This document shows, one piece after another, positions 44,095 to 52,735 of a stretch of DNA of 64,000 nt; positions within the stretch are counted from its first letter, which is position 1, and each line of letters begins with the position of its first letter. The notes beneath the pieces were generated by a model that searched no databases, was not told where the DNA came from, and worked only from the letters and a program-made list of their open reading frames with translations. The stretch lies in the NCBI GenBank assembly GCA_947497985.1, contig CANMIX010000003.1, positions 310,001 to 374,000 on the forward strand. The letters are read 5' to 3'. The position numbers were made by a program, and so were the translations under genes. The stretch comes from an uncultured Paracoccaceae bacterium (lineage in GTDB: Bacteria; Pseudomonadota; Alphaproteobacteria; Rhodobacterales; Rhodobacteraceae).

Positions 44095-44886
44095 TTAAAA
44101 TGCGCTGAGGGCCGGCAAGGCACGTAGTTCACGGGCGCAATTCCAAAGCGCCTCAAGGTAGGCTTCAACCGGCTTGTTGGGGGCATGGTCGATAGGTCGA
44201 CGCAGGCCCAATGCGAGCGGGCGCTTGCCCTCCAATGTGATGGGGACTGCATAGCCAAGTTCGCCGGCCGTGTATTCGCCGTACTCAAAGGCATACCCCG
44301 CCTGACGTGCAGCCTGAATACGTTCTAAAACCTCGGAAGGCGTGTTCAGTGAATGCGGAGTTCGGCGCGGAATTTCGGCCGTTCCCAGAAGCAGTGCCAG
44401 TTCTTCGTCTGGCATGGAGGACAGCAGAACACGGCCCATTGAGCAATTGTAGGGCAGACAAGTAGAGCCCACTTCGGGCGCGTCATGCCGTTCTGCGGAT
44501 TTCTGTCCAGTTTGACCAAGCAACAGCACCTGATTGTCGAACAATGTCGTCAAATGAAGATCCGTGTCCAGAAGCGCTGCGTAGTGGTTCAGGACGGGCA
44601 GCGTTTCGCGTCGCAGTCCACTCGCTTGCAAGAAATTACCAGCAAGAACAAGCACTTTGGGTGACAGCGCAAACAGCCGCCCTTTGCGCTCCAAAAAACC
44701 CAAGGCCTCTAGGGTGAGAACACCACGCCTGGCGGTTGCTCGATCTTGTCCGGTACGCCGTGCGATCTCGGCCATGGAGAGACAAGGGGAGTCCGCATCA
44801 AAAGCCTCTAATACAGCCAGTCCTTTAGCAAAGCTATTGGAGGCAAAACCATTTGGTTCTGCTGAGATCGGGTCGTTCTGCTGCAT
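44095..44886 (-). CDS. IclR family transcriptional regulator
   Basis: 263 residues: winged helix 'FAKGLAVLEAFD' then 'LSMAEIARRTGQDRATARRG', followed by the effector domain with 'CLPYNCSMGRVLLSS' (the T/N-x-G-R core) and 'EYTAGELGYAVPI'. Closest in style to PcaR/PobR-type proteins. Located just upstream of allE on the same strand, so a ureide or glyoxylate effector is plausible. Confidence 0.9.
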   Translation of the reverse strand: MQQNDPISAEPNGFASNSFAKGLAVLEAFDADSPCLSMAEIARRTGQDRATARRGVLTLEALGFLERKGRLFALSPKVLVLAGNFLQASGLRRETLPVLNHYAALLDTDLHLTTLFDNQVLLLGQTGQKSAERHDAPEVGSTCLPYNCSMGRVLLSSMPDEELALLLGTAEIPRRTPHSLNTPSEVLERIQAARQAGYAFEYGEYTAGELGYAVPITLEGKRPLALGLRRPIDHAPNKPVEAYLEALWNCARELRALPALSAF

Positions 44887-45040
44887 AGGCGCCTTCGGAG
44901 TTCGAGCAGCAAAAACTGTGCACGTTCCCAGCCGAGACTCTTACACCGTTTAACCGCTTCAATCATATTCACGTGATTGGACGCTATTTGAACGGCGTAA
45001 ATAAAGTGATAATCGGCGAGTGCGACAAAAAACATCCCGT

Positions 45041-45814
45041 TTAACGGGCGAAAAAGACCGGATCCGGGTATCCAACACGTGCAAGATACAGCCCATGGCC
45101 CGGACAGACAGGCCCGCATGCCGCACGATCGCACGCCTCAAGCGCCTGTTTCACGTCCATGGGGGACCATGTGCCAGCCCCAACGCGTTCCAGGGTTCCG
45201 ACAAAACTGCGAACTTGATTATGTAGAAATGAGCGGGCGCGCACATGAAAATGCACTTCGGGTCCGGAAAACCCGTCCACGGCCTCGATACGTAACTCAT
45301 CCAAGGTCTTCACAGGGCTTTGCGCCTGGCAAATGGACGAACGGAACGTGGTGAAATCATGTAGTCCCAGCAGGTGGTTGGCTGCGTCTTGCATCGCGTC
45401 GACGTCCAGCTGGTGATTGATCTGCCAAACTTGGCCGGCGTCATGGGTTGCAGGGGCCCGTCGCATCAGGATGCGGAATAGATACTGCCGCTCGATCGCA
45501 GAAAACCGCGCGTGCCAGTCGCCGTCGACCTGCGCGCAATCCACAATCGACACCGGGTTCGGTTTTAGGTGGAAATTCAGCGCTTCGGACAGGCGAAAGG
45601 GATCCCATTCTTTTTCCATGTCACAATGGGCCACTTGTCCCAAACCGTGAACACCTGTGTCGGTTCGGCCGGCTGCCGCAATTGTATGTTCACGCCGCTC
45701 CAATTTGGCCAAGGCAGCCTCTATCGCCCCTTGAACTGAGGGCTGGTCCTTCTGGCGTTGCCACCCGGCAAAGGGCGCGCCGTGGTACTCGACTTTCATG
45801 GCGTATCTGGGCAT
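45041..45814 (-). CDS. truA: tRNA pseudouridine(38-40) synthase
   Basis: 257 residues: '[15 protein letters not shown]', catalytic '[18 protein letters not shown]' (Asp), '[11 protein letters not shown]', '[18 protein letters not shown]' and '[16 protein letters not shown]'. Housekeeping tRNA modification at positions 38-40. Divergent from ycjX. Confidence 0.97.
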   Translation of the reverse strand: MPRYAMKVEYHGAPFAGWQRQKDQPSVQGAIEAALAKLERREHTIAAAGRTDTGVHGLGQVAHCDMEKEWDPFRLSEALNFHLKPNPVSIVDCAQVDGDWHARFSAIERQYLFRILMRRAPATHDAGQVWQINHQLDVDAMQDAANHLLGLHDFTTFRSSICQAQSPVKTLDELRIEAVDGFSGPEVHFHVRARSFLHNQVRSFVGTLERVGAGTWSPMDVKQALEACDRAACGPVCPGHGLYLARVGYPDPVFFAR

Positions 45815-45946
45815 GGCGGTCCCCTAACGCGGCCTGTGCCAGATTGGCAAGCGCTTTTGCGGCTTTTCAGACTGCGACGGTAAATACTGGTAAGCGGGCG
45901 CTGCGCACCCTATTTTGAGAAAAACAACAACACCAGAGGGTAAAGA

Positions 45947-47359
45947 GTGGTCATCGGCACGGTAATTGATGAGGTCGCCCGAACGGTCGACACGATGGGT
46001 GCACGCGTCAGTTCTGGTTTGTTTGACACAAGCTTGCGTCTGGGGGTGACAGGGCTGGCGCGATCTGGAAAGACGGTCTTTATCACGTCCCTTGTGGCAG
46101 GACTTATGAACCGGGGCCGGATGTTGCAGCTGGCAGCGGCGCGCGATGGTCGGATTGAGACGGCGTATCTGCAACCCCAGCCGGACGATACTGTGCCGCG
46201 GTTTGACTATGAAAACCACCTCGCAGCCTTGACCGGACCAGAGCCGCATTGGCCCGACAGCACTCGGGCGATATCCGAGCTGCGCCTCTCCTTGCGGGTT
46301 CGCCCAACCGGTTTTCTGTCAAGCCTCCAGGGACCTCAGACCCTGCATTTGGATATCGTGGACTACCCTGGTGAGTGGCTATTGGATCTGGCTCTTTTGG
46401 AAAAACCCTTTGCCCAATGGTCCAAAGAGGTCTTGCAGCGGCTTGCCAATAGGCCGGAGGCTGCGCCCTTTTTGGCCGCATTACAGGAAGCAGACGGCGA
46501 TGCCCGTCACGACGAGCCGACCGCCCAAAAGCTGGCTGCAGCCTTTACCACCTATCTCCATGCAGCGCGTGCTGCTGGTTTCTCAGATTGCACGCCAGGC
46601 CGTTTTCTGTTGCCAGGAGACCTAGAGGGTTCGCCAGCTTTGACCTTTGCGCCATTGCCACCAAATGCGACCAAACGCGGCAGCCTCGGCGCTGAACTTC
46701 AACGTCGATACGAGGCTTATAAAGCCAAAGTGGTCAAGCCGTTCTTTCGCGACCATTTTGCCCGCATTGACCGACAGGTGGTCTTGGTGGACGCGTTGTC
46801 AGCCATTCACGCAGGCCCTCAGGCGGTTGAAGATATGCGTCAGGGGCTGACTGATATCCTGTCCGCTTTTCGGCCCGGGCGAAACGATTTCTTGTCGCGT
46901 TTGCTGCGGGGCAAACGGGTGGAAAAAATTCTATTCGCCGCGACCAAGGCGGACCATCTGCATCATGCGCAACACCCGCAGCTTACCGGGATAATTGATG
47001 CGCTGACCCGGGATGCACGTGATCGCGCGCAATTCGTTGGTGCCGAGACCGCGGCGCTTTCGTTGGCTTCGTTGCGGACCACGACCGAAGAAATGCGGGC
47101 CCATGCCGGACAGGATCTACCCTGTGTACGGGGAAAGCTTCTGACAACGGGAAAGTCAGCGGCCTTCTATCCTGGTGTTTTGCCTGAGGATCCTGCCCAG
47201 CTCCTTGCCCCTGCGCGACAGGGAGCTCAGGATTGGCTGGATGGAGAGTTCCAGTCCATGGCCTTCGCTCCGGCACCCTTGGGTCTGAAACCAGGGGACG
47301 GCCCGCCGCATATTCGACTGGATCGCGCGGCAGAGTTCCTGTTGGGGGACCGCTTGTGA
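45947..47359 (+). CDS. YcjX family P-loop protein
   Basis: 470 residues, predicted ATPase/GTPase-like protein of the DUF463 family. P-loop 'VTGLARSGKTVFITSLVAGL' near residue 33, then 'LHLDIVDYPGEWLLDLALL' (DxPGEW) and 'KILFAATKADHLHH'. GTG 45947 has AGAGGG upstream. Commonly stress-induced with ycjF in proteobacteria; the molecular role is not established. Its stop overlaps the next gene's GTG. Confidence 0.88.
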   Translation: MVIGTVIDEVARTVDTMGARVSSGLFDTSLRLGVTGLARSGKTVFITSLVAGLMNRGRMLQLAAARDGRIETAYLQPQPDDTVPRFDYENHLAALTGPEPHWPDSTRAISELRLSLRVRPTGFLSSLQGPQTLHLDIVDYPGEWLLDLALLEKPFAQWSKEVLQRLANRPEAAPFLAALQEADGDARHDEPTAQKLAAAFTTYLHAARAAGFSDCTPGRFLLPGDLEGSPALTFAPLPPNATKRGSLGAELQRRYEAYKAKVVKPFFRDHFARIDRQVVLVDALSAIHAGPQAVEDMRQGLTDILSAFRPGRNDFLSRLLRGKRVEKILFAATKADHLHHAQHPQLTGIIDALTRDARDRAQFVGAETAALSLASLRTTTEEMRAHAGQDLPCVRGKLLTTGKSAAFYPGVLPEDPAQLLAPARQGAQDWLDGEFQSMAFAPAPLGLKPGDGPPHIRLDRAAEFLLGDRL

Positions 47360-47862
47360 ACCTGACTTTCCGTCCTGCCCGACCAACAGATGCTGGCCAG
47401 ATGGGGGATATCTTGCACCAATTTGAAACAGATACCCCGTGGATGCCCAAAGAGCATTCAGGTGCCGAAGCAATCTCTTTTTGCGGCACTATGATTGATC
47501 GGGGTTGGGTTATGGTGGCTGAGCGGGCTCAACGTATCGTGGGTTTTCTTGCGCGTGACGGTCACGAGATCTGCGCGCTTTATGTGGCCAACTGGGCGCA
47601 GCGACAGCGTATCGGTTCTGCACTTTTGACACAGGCCAAGGCGCAGGTGGACAAGATCACCCTGTGGACGTTTCAAGCCAACTTGGACGCTCAAAGGTTT
47701 TATCTCCGGCACGGTTTTGTCGAATGCGGGCGCGGCGACGGGGCTGGAAATTCTGAGAACTTGCCCGACATTAGTTATGTCTGGACTTCGGCTGCGTGTG
47801 CACAAAGGGCAGGGTTTGCGCCAGGTGATGGCGCCATAAAGGAAAAGGAACTGGGTGCATGA
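47356..47862 (+). CDS. GNAT family N-acetyltransferase
   Basis: 168 residues. 'NLTFRPARPTDAGQMGDIL' start, 'ICALYVANWAQRQRIGSALL' (acetyl-CoA loop R/Q-x-x-G-x-G/A) and 'ANLDAQRFYLRHGFVECGRG', the usual GNAT C-terminal block. The GTG start overlaps the ycjX stop (GTGA), and the stop overlaps the ycjF ATG (ATGA), so three proteins are coupled. Acceptor unknown. Confidence 0.86.
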   Translation: MNLTFRPARPTDAGQMGDILHQFETDTPWMPKEHSGAEAISFCGTMIDRGWVMVAERAQRIVGFLARDGHEICALYVANWAQRQRIGSALLTQAKAQVDKITLWTFQANLDAQRFYLRHGFVECGRGDGAGNSENLPDISYVWTSAACAQRAGFAPGDGAIKEKELGA

Positions 47863-48875
47863 GCCAGAAACCAATCCTCTTTGAGATCGACAACGACGTT
47901 TCACCGCCAACTGTCGCTGAAGCTGTTCCCGTGCCAGACCTTGAGGGGGCGACCCGCGAAATGGCGGCGGACCCGAGGGATGAGGCTCGCGCCTTCTCTC
48001 CTGTCGCCACGCGTCTGGCGCGAAGACCATCTCGCTTGGGTCGCCTGTTCTGGAGCGTATTGATCGCTCTATCGGGCGCCATGCTTTCGCTTTGGACATG
48101 GGACTTTTTAACCGGGCTTATTGGACGGTTTCCGGTCCTGGGCTGGGCGATGTCGGCGGGTGTCGCAGTCTTGCTGGCGCTTGCTTTGTTGTTCATTACG
48201 CGGGAGCTTGCAGGCCTCATGCGCCTGCGCCGTGTGGACGGGTTGCGCCATTCCGCGGGCGCTGTTGGACACGACCTGACGGCTGCACGCCAGTTTTCCC
48301 AAGAACTGTCGGCGTTCTACAATGGACGTGCAGAGCTCGCCTGGGCACAGAAAAACTTGGCCGAACATGTGCCAGACGTGATGGATGCCGATGCTGCTTT
48401 GGATCTCACCGAACGTGAGCTGTTGGCTCCGCTGGACACATTGGCATTGGCTGAGGTCGAAGCCGCAGCCCGGCAGGTTGCGACGGTTACCGCATTGGTG
48501 CCCCTGGCGCTGGCAGATGTGGTGGTCGCTTTGCTGGCGTCGTTGCGAATGATCCGCCGGGTGGGAGAGATCTACGGCGGGCGTTCCGGCGGTCTGGCAT
48601 CGTGGCGTCTGACCCGACGCGTTTTTGCGCATCTCGTTGCAACCGGTGCAATGGCGGTTGGCGATGACTTACTTGAGCCAGTGTTGGGCGGGTCGATCCT
48701 GTCAAAACTCTCGCGCCGCTTTGGCGAAGGTCTGGTAAACGGTGCGCTCTCGGCACGAGTTGGGCTTGCGGCCATTGACCTGTGTCGTCCGATGCCATTT
48801 TCAGAAGCGCGCCGTCCAAAAACGCGAAGCGTTATTCAAAACGCGCTCAAAGGCATCATCAGTCGGGAAAAATGA
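47859..48875 (+). CDS. YcjF family membrane protein
   Basis: 338 residues, TIGR01620/DUF697-type. Two adjacent membrane helices 'LFWSVLIALSGAMLSLWTW' and 'AMSAGVAVLLALALLFI', then a helical region with 'LVPLALADVVVALLASLRMIRRVGEIYGG' and 'GDDLLEPVLGGSILSKLSRR'. Coupled to the GNAT gene. Paired with YcjX in many proteobacteria. Confidence 0.88.
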   Translation: MSQKPILFEIDNDVSPPTVAEAVPVPDLEGATREMAADPRDEARAFSPVATRLARRPSRLGRLFWSVLIALSGAMLSLWTWDFLTGLIGRFPVLGWAMSAGVAVLLALALLFITRELAGLMRLRRVDGLRHSAGAVGHDLTAARQFSQELSAFYNGRAELAWAQKNLAEHVPDVMDADAALDLTERELLAPLDTLALAEVEAAARQVATVTALVPLALADVVVALLASLRMIRRVGEIYGGRSGGLASWRLTRRVFAHLVATGAMAVGDDLLEPVLGGSILSKLSRRFGEGLVNGALSARVGLAAIDLCRPMPFSEARRPKTRSVIQNALKGIISREK

Positions 48876-48885
48876 TTTGACGCCA

Positions 48886-48948
48886 GCGCTTTGTGCTCTT
48901 GCACAAAGCGCCAGGCCCAAGGGGGCCAAGGATCGGCATGCCGATCCT
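48886..48948. terminator. Two strong hairpins between convergent ycjF and hemoglobin genes
   Basis: Stem GCGCTTTGTGC - TCTT - GCACAAAGCGC at 48886-48911 (11 base pairs, perfect), and a 20-base perfect palindrome centred on GCATGC at 48929-48948. Placed between convergent stops, so bidirectional termination is the likely role. Confidence 0.65.
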
Positions 48949-48992
48949 GCCTGCGCGGGAGTTTTCCCTGCACCTTTTGTGTCGTATGGCCG

Positions 48993-49403
48993 TTAGAACA
49001 ATTGGGGCGGGGCGTCTTTGGGTTGGCGCATGGCCACAATCCCGGTGCGAAACCCTTCGCCGATCCGATCTGCCAACGCACCCCATTGTTGTGCCTGCAG
49101 GGGAGAGAGCTCTTTTTGCAAAGTCTCGTGGAACAGCGTCAGCCAAATCGGAAAGTGTTCTGCCTTAACATCCGGGCGTGACACATGCACTCGCATCGGA
49201 TTGCCAGAATAACACTTTTCGCGCAGGATCGCATTGCGCCAAAATGCGGCGATTTTGTCCTCATGCTCTGGCCAATGCGAGACATGCGCAGCAAACACCG
49301 GCCCCAACGTCGGGTCCTTGCGAACCTCTGCATAAAACAGACGCACCACGCGCGCGATGTCATCAGCGTTGATTTCAAATCGTGCTAGGCTGGTATCCGG
49401 CAT
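48993..49403 (-). CDS. Group III truncated hemoglobin
   Basis: 136 residues, heme protein of the 2/2 globin group III: 'IARVVRLFYAEVRKDPTLGPVFAAHV', 'HEDKIAAFWRNAILREKCYSGNPM' and proximal-His region 'RPDVKAEHFPIWLTLFHETL'. Such proteins bind oxygen or nitric oxide. ATG 49403 has GAGAAGGAT upstream, so the in-frame upstream ATGs are not used. Alone on its strand next to the DUF995 protein. Confidence 0.9.
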   Translation of the reverse strand: MPDTSLARFEINADDIARVVRLFYAEVRKDPTLGPVFAAHVSHWPEHEDKIAAFWRNAILREKCYSGNPMRVHVSRPDVKAEHFPIWLTLFHETLQKELSPLQAQQWGALADRIGEGFRTGIVAMRQPKDAPPQLF

Positions 49404-49537
49404 TGGCGATCCTTCTCTTTTGGATCTAAATGCCAGAATTCCAATGTCAGAGCGACAGCCCAAATGGGTCAGACTTGCTGCCTCAATGTTTCGCATGCGA
49501 AACATTGCAAGGCTTTGTTTACCGTCAGCATAAATTT

Positions 49538-50059
49538 TCAGTTTTTGACGTTGCTGGGCGCAATCCCAAAAGAGCTGTAAAACGTGTTGAATTGCTGCGT
49601 AACAAAATCACCCCGTTTCAAATTCGCGCTTGAGAAGGGGAACCAAGGTCCAGCAACTGTGCCTGTTGTCGACCACATCTCGCCTTTGTTGTCGACACGG
49701 AAGCGGGCACAGGTCAGCACCTGGCTGCTTTCGGCGGTGAAATCCTGGCGCCACATCCAATTTGCATCATAACACATTTTGCTGTTGGTGGTGACGTACC
49801 AGCGACCTTCACCGATGCTTTGTTCCGCCGCGTTCACCGCGCGAAACGTCCCATCGGATCCAAAATAGGCGTAAGAACCTGCACCCCAGTCAGCACTGCG
49901 TCCGGCAAAAACACGGTAAAGCGATTCCGGCTCCGGCGCGGCAGAGTCCATTGGTATGGGAGAGCCAAAATAGGTTTGTTGGGCCAAAGCAGCCCCTGCA
50001 AAAGCCCCGAGGGCGGCCACCGCAAGAGACAGGCGGCGCAAAGATTTAGGAAAACGCAT
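49538..50059 (-). CDS. Secreted DUF995-type protein
   Basis: 173 residues with signal peptide 'LSLAVAALGAFAGAALAQ'. The mature domain reads 'DWGAGSYAYFGSDGTFRAV', 'GEGRWYVTTNSKMCYDANW' and 'TCARFRVDNKGEMWS', the Trp/Cys layout of DUF995 proteins, common in alphaproteobacteria near surface-polysaccharide genes. GGAGG precedes ATG 50059. Function unknown. Confidence 0.75.
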   Translation of the reverse strand: MRFPKSLRRLSLAVAALGAFAGAALAQQTYFGSPIPMDSAAPEPESLYRVFAGRSADWGAGSYAYFGSDGTFRAVNAAEQSIGEGRWYVTTNSKMCYDANWMWRQDFTAESSQVLTCARFRVDNKGEMWSTTGTVAGPWFPFSSANLKRGDFVTQQFNTFYSSFGIAPSNVKN

Positions 50060-50318
50060 TAATATTCCTCCAAACATCGCCTGCACATTTACAAAAGACA
50101 TTGGCCGATTGGGAATTTGTCCCAGGGCGCGTTATCTGCTCATATACGCGCGCGGCATATTTGGGGCCAGACAAGAACCTGGATCAATGATCCCCTTAAT
50201 TTAGAATCGTGCCATATTTTTAATTAATTATCAAGAATAACTGCAAGGATGTGAAATTGAATTCGCAAGTGTTTCTCGAGTGGATCGAAAATTGTTTGGG
50301 GTCCGTTTCTGCGTGCGT
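50060..50318. other. 259-base AT-rich intergenic stretch, no gene seen
   Basis: Between the DUF995 gene and the end of the GH128-like gene, both on the minus strand. AT-rich around 50210-50290. It should hold the DUF995 promoter; no tRNA or repeat was seen. Confidence 0.4.
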
Positions 50319-51185
50319 TTAATTTACACGGGCAAGCCGGGCGCGACGTCTTCTTAACGTGTCCATAAATGAAACACCCAAATCGGTGAGGCTCAGATCA
50401 TCGTGCAACAGATTAATCTGCGGCACAATTCCGCGCCAAGGGTATGGGTTGGCGGCGAACCAGGCGTGACGCTCCACAAAAGGCAGATTGTCCATCATGG
50501 CAATGGCATCCCTAGCAAAGCGTGCATTTTCATCAAAGGTGACACGGCCCGGATTTTGCCAGTCGATTAGGGCGAATTCAGTGACCCAGATCGGGCGCTG
50601 ATATTCGGCGTGGACTGCATTAAGCCACCGCCGGAAGGCTTTGATATCTCCGTCCGTTGAGTAGTAGTGCACAGCCATGAAATCGACACGCAGCCCTTGG
50701 GTTTCAACTTCATCCATGAAACGACGTTGCCAGGAGGAGGCGCCCAATGTGTTGCCCATTGTGGTTGCGGGACTGGACAGGCGCAGGCCGTGCGCCTCGA
50801 GCTGTGGCCACAAACGGATAGCTTTGGCCACAGACATCGTGGCTTGATGGGGCCCGCTGCGCCCGTCTGGTTCATTAAAGGCGAGCAACGCCTGAGGCTT
50901 ACGTCGGCTGGTGATCTTGTCGCCAATGTTCTTGGCGCTGTGGATCATCGGCACGAATTCCACTGAACGGCGATGGTTGCCCTGGTGCCACAGATGATCT
51001 GACCGCCAATTGTAGTACCATTGCAAATCCGGCTGCGCCTCGACCCAGCGCAGCATTTTGAATTGCGGATCTTCCCACAGGCCCAGGCCGGTCTGCTGGG
51101 CTTGTGCGGGCAGGCTCACCAACAGCCAAACCAACAAAGACCAGAACGAAGCCGCACGCCAAAGGACGCTCGAACGCGGTGCCAT
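50319..51185 (-). CDS. Secreted GH128-like glycoside hydrolase (beta-1,3-glucanase type)
   Basis: 288 residues with signal 'FWSLLVWLLVSLPAQAQ'. The TIM-barrel has 'LLAFNEPDGRSG' (acid/base Glu in NEPD) and 'RPIWVTEFALIDW' (nucleophile Glu), with 'DFMAVHYYSTDG' and 'LPFVERHAWF', as in Asl1/GH128 proteins. Probably trims or degrades a beta-glucan in the periplasm or outside. Lies downstream of the UXS-GalE-GT2-GH26 genes. Confidence 0.8.
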   Translation of the reverse strand: MAPRSSVLWRAASFWSLLVWLLVSLPAQAQQTGLGLWEDPQFKMLRWVEAQPDLQWYYNWRSDHLWHQGNHRRSVEFVPMIHSAKNIGDKITSRRKPQALLAFNEPDGRSGPHQATMSVAKAIRLWPQLEAHGLRLSSPATTMGNTLGASSWQRRFMDEVETQGLRVDFMAVHYYSTDGDIKAFRRWLNAVHAEYQRPIWVTEFALIDWQNPGRVTFDENARFARDAIAMMDNLPFVERHAWFAANPYPWRGIVPQINLLHDDLSLTDLGVSFMDTLRRRRARLARVN

Positions 51186-51204
51186 AGCTGCTGCCTAATT
51201 CGGA

Positions 51205-51522
51205 TCAGTTAGAGTAGCAGCGTGAGCGTTGACCAAAGCCAGCAGGCGAACAGATATAGCTGCCGTGCCCAACGCTGGAGGTGCGTCGTTTGCTGCTGCG
51301 GTTGTCACTTGTGGTGCGGCGCAGAAGGTTCAGGTTTGCTTTGGCTGTGTAGATCGGCGCCTGAGTGGCCGTGTTTGCATTCACCCGAATAACCGTCTCA
51401 TGCGCAGATGCGGCCGTTGGTAAAAGGGTCAGAGCCGCAAGGGCCAGCGCAGCGATACGTGTGTACAAAGTAAAGGGGGAACATGCAGGAAAAACCGCCT
51501 GCGCGGTGGGTCGTTTTGCCAT
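51205..51522 (-). CDS. Small secreted hypothetical protein
   Basis: 105 residues with signal-like 'IAALALAALTLLPTAASA'. The mature part is basic and Ser/Arg rich, ending 'YICSPAGFGQRSRCYSN' with two Cys. ATG 51522 has GAGG upstream; an in-frame start at 51627 is possible. The GH128-like gene starts 19 bases after its stop. Function unknown. Confidence 0.6.
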   Translation of the reverse strand: MAKRPTAQAVFPACSPFTLYTRIAALALAALTLLPTAASAHETVIRVNANTATQAPIYTAKANLNLLRRTTSDNRSSKRRTSSVGHGSYICSPAGFGQRSRCYSN

Positions 51523-51656
51523 TTGAACTGCCTCGTTACTCCCCCGTTTGTCAGGGGATGTGTCACTGTTACTACTCTCATTCCGTGCCCGAACCTTAGC
51601 AAACCGGGGCGCGGTCGGCAAAACCAATATAGACTTTCAAGGCTAAGGAAGCGCTA

Positions 51657-51694
51657 ATGCCCACATCCCGGAGCTGTTCGCGGGATATGGGCAT
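51657..51694. terminator. Long hairpin downstream of the GH26-like gene
   Basis: ATGCCCACATCCCG pairs with CGGGATATGGGCAT (13 of 14 pairs, 10-base loop). Placed about 120 bases beyond the GH26-like stop on the minus strand, so it could end the UXS-GalE-GT2-GH26 transcript. Confidence 0.6.
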
Positions 51695-51811
51695 GCGGGG
51701 GGACAATGACTGTGCTTACTAAGCAGTTGATGGATAAGCCGAAGTATCGGTCGGAACCCATATGTCGACTTGCGTTATTTGGATAAGCGATTTCTGGCCA
51801 ATCTAACCGGT

Positions 51812-52735
51812 CTAATCGCTCAACTCAGCTTGAACCTGATCCAGAACTCGATTGGGCACGCGCCAATCCGGCAGGCCAAAATCATCTGGCCAAGGGTAGA
51901 CTTCCTGCTGGTTGAAATAGATCACAGCCTGCAGTTCCGGGAAATCAGCGATGTCCTGACGCACATCCTGCTCCCACTCGTCGACATAGGTGCTGTCCCC
52001 GACATAGCCGAGCTCTGCCACAACAATGGGCAGGTCAAATTCCAAAGCGCGTTCGTAGCGTGGGGTCAGGATTTCGCGGAAGCTCTGTGCACCGCCCAGC
52101 ACCTGCTGTTCCCAAGGTTGCAGGCCAAAGACAGACAAGCCAATGACATCCACATAATCTTCGCCAGGGAAGTATTCATCCAAGCTTTCATAGCCCAGGG
52201 GCGACCACATGAAGTCAAAATCTTCCGAGCTTTCGCGGCAGATGTCCACCACGCGCCGATAGGCGTCCACATAGGTTTCAGGCTCCCATTGTGCCCAAAT
52301 GAATTGACCTGACTGGTCCTCCATTTCCTGAGCCCAGCGAATGGTGACGGGGCTCTCAAATTGGGCGAGCGTGTCGCAGATTGCCCGAATGTTGGGATCA
52401 TATTCGCCGCTGAAAATCCCATTGGTTAGGACGGTCGCCGTATTGCGTTCGCTGCGGGTCCAGGTCCAGGGTTCGACGGTGACCAAGACAGCGCGGTTGC
52501 GGTCCTTGGCATATTCATCGGCCTGCAAAAGAGACGGAAGGAACACGTCTTCCCAAGGTAGGAACAGGTGTTCGATCTGAACATCCGGATCATCTGAGAA
52601 ATTTCCTCCGGGATCGTAGACGCCAAAAGGCAGGGTGCCGGGCGGTGCGGCCAGCACGCTGCCGGCGATAAAGGTGCAGAGGCAGGCGAGTGGGGCCAGC
52701 CCCCGTTTATTAGGTTGGCGATCAGTCTGAGCCAT
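51812..52735 (-). CDS. Secreted GH26-like glycoside hydrolase
   Basis: 307 residues with signal 'LAPLACLCTFIAGSVLAA'. 'VTIRWAQEMEDQSGQFIW' resembles the GH26 'RxxHEMNGxWFPW' acid/base block, with Gln where His is usual, followed by 'ETYVDAYRRVVDICR'. 'LPIVVAELGYVGD' carries the likely nucleophile Glu. GGAGGAGAG precedes ATG 52735; the gene overlaps the GT2 end by 14 bases. Likely processes the polymer made by that GT2. Mannanase, lichenase or other specificity is open. Confidence 0.75.
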   Translation of the reverse strand: MAQTDRQPNKRGLAPLACLCTFIAGSVLAAPPGTLPFGVYDPGGNFSDDPDVQIEHLFLPWEDVFLPSLLQADEYAKDRNRAVLVTVEPWTWTRSERNTATVLTNGIFSGEYDPNIRAICDTLAQFESPVTIRWAQEMEDQSGQFIWAQWEPETYVDAYRRVVDICRESSEDFDFMWSPLGYESLDEYFPGEDYVDVIGLSVFGLQPWEQQVLGGAQSFREILTPRYERALEFDLPIVVAELGYVGDSTYVDEWEQDVRQDIADFPELQAVIYFNQQEVYPWPDDFGLPDWRVPNRVLDQVQAELSD

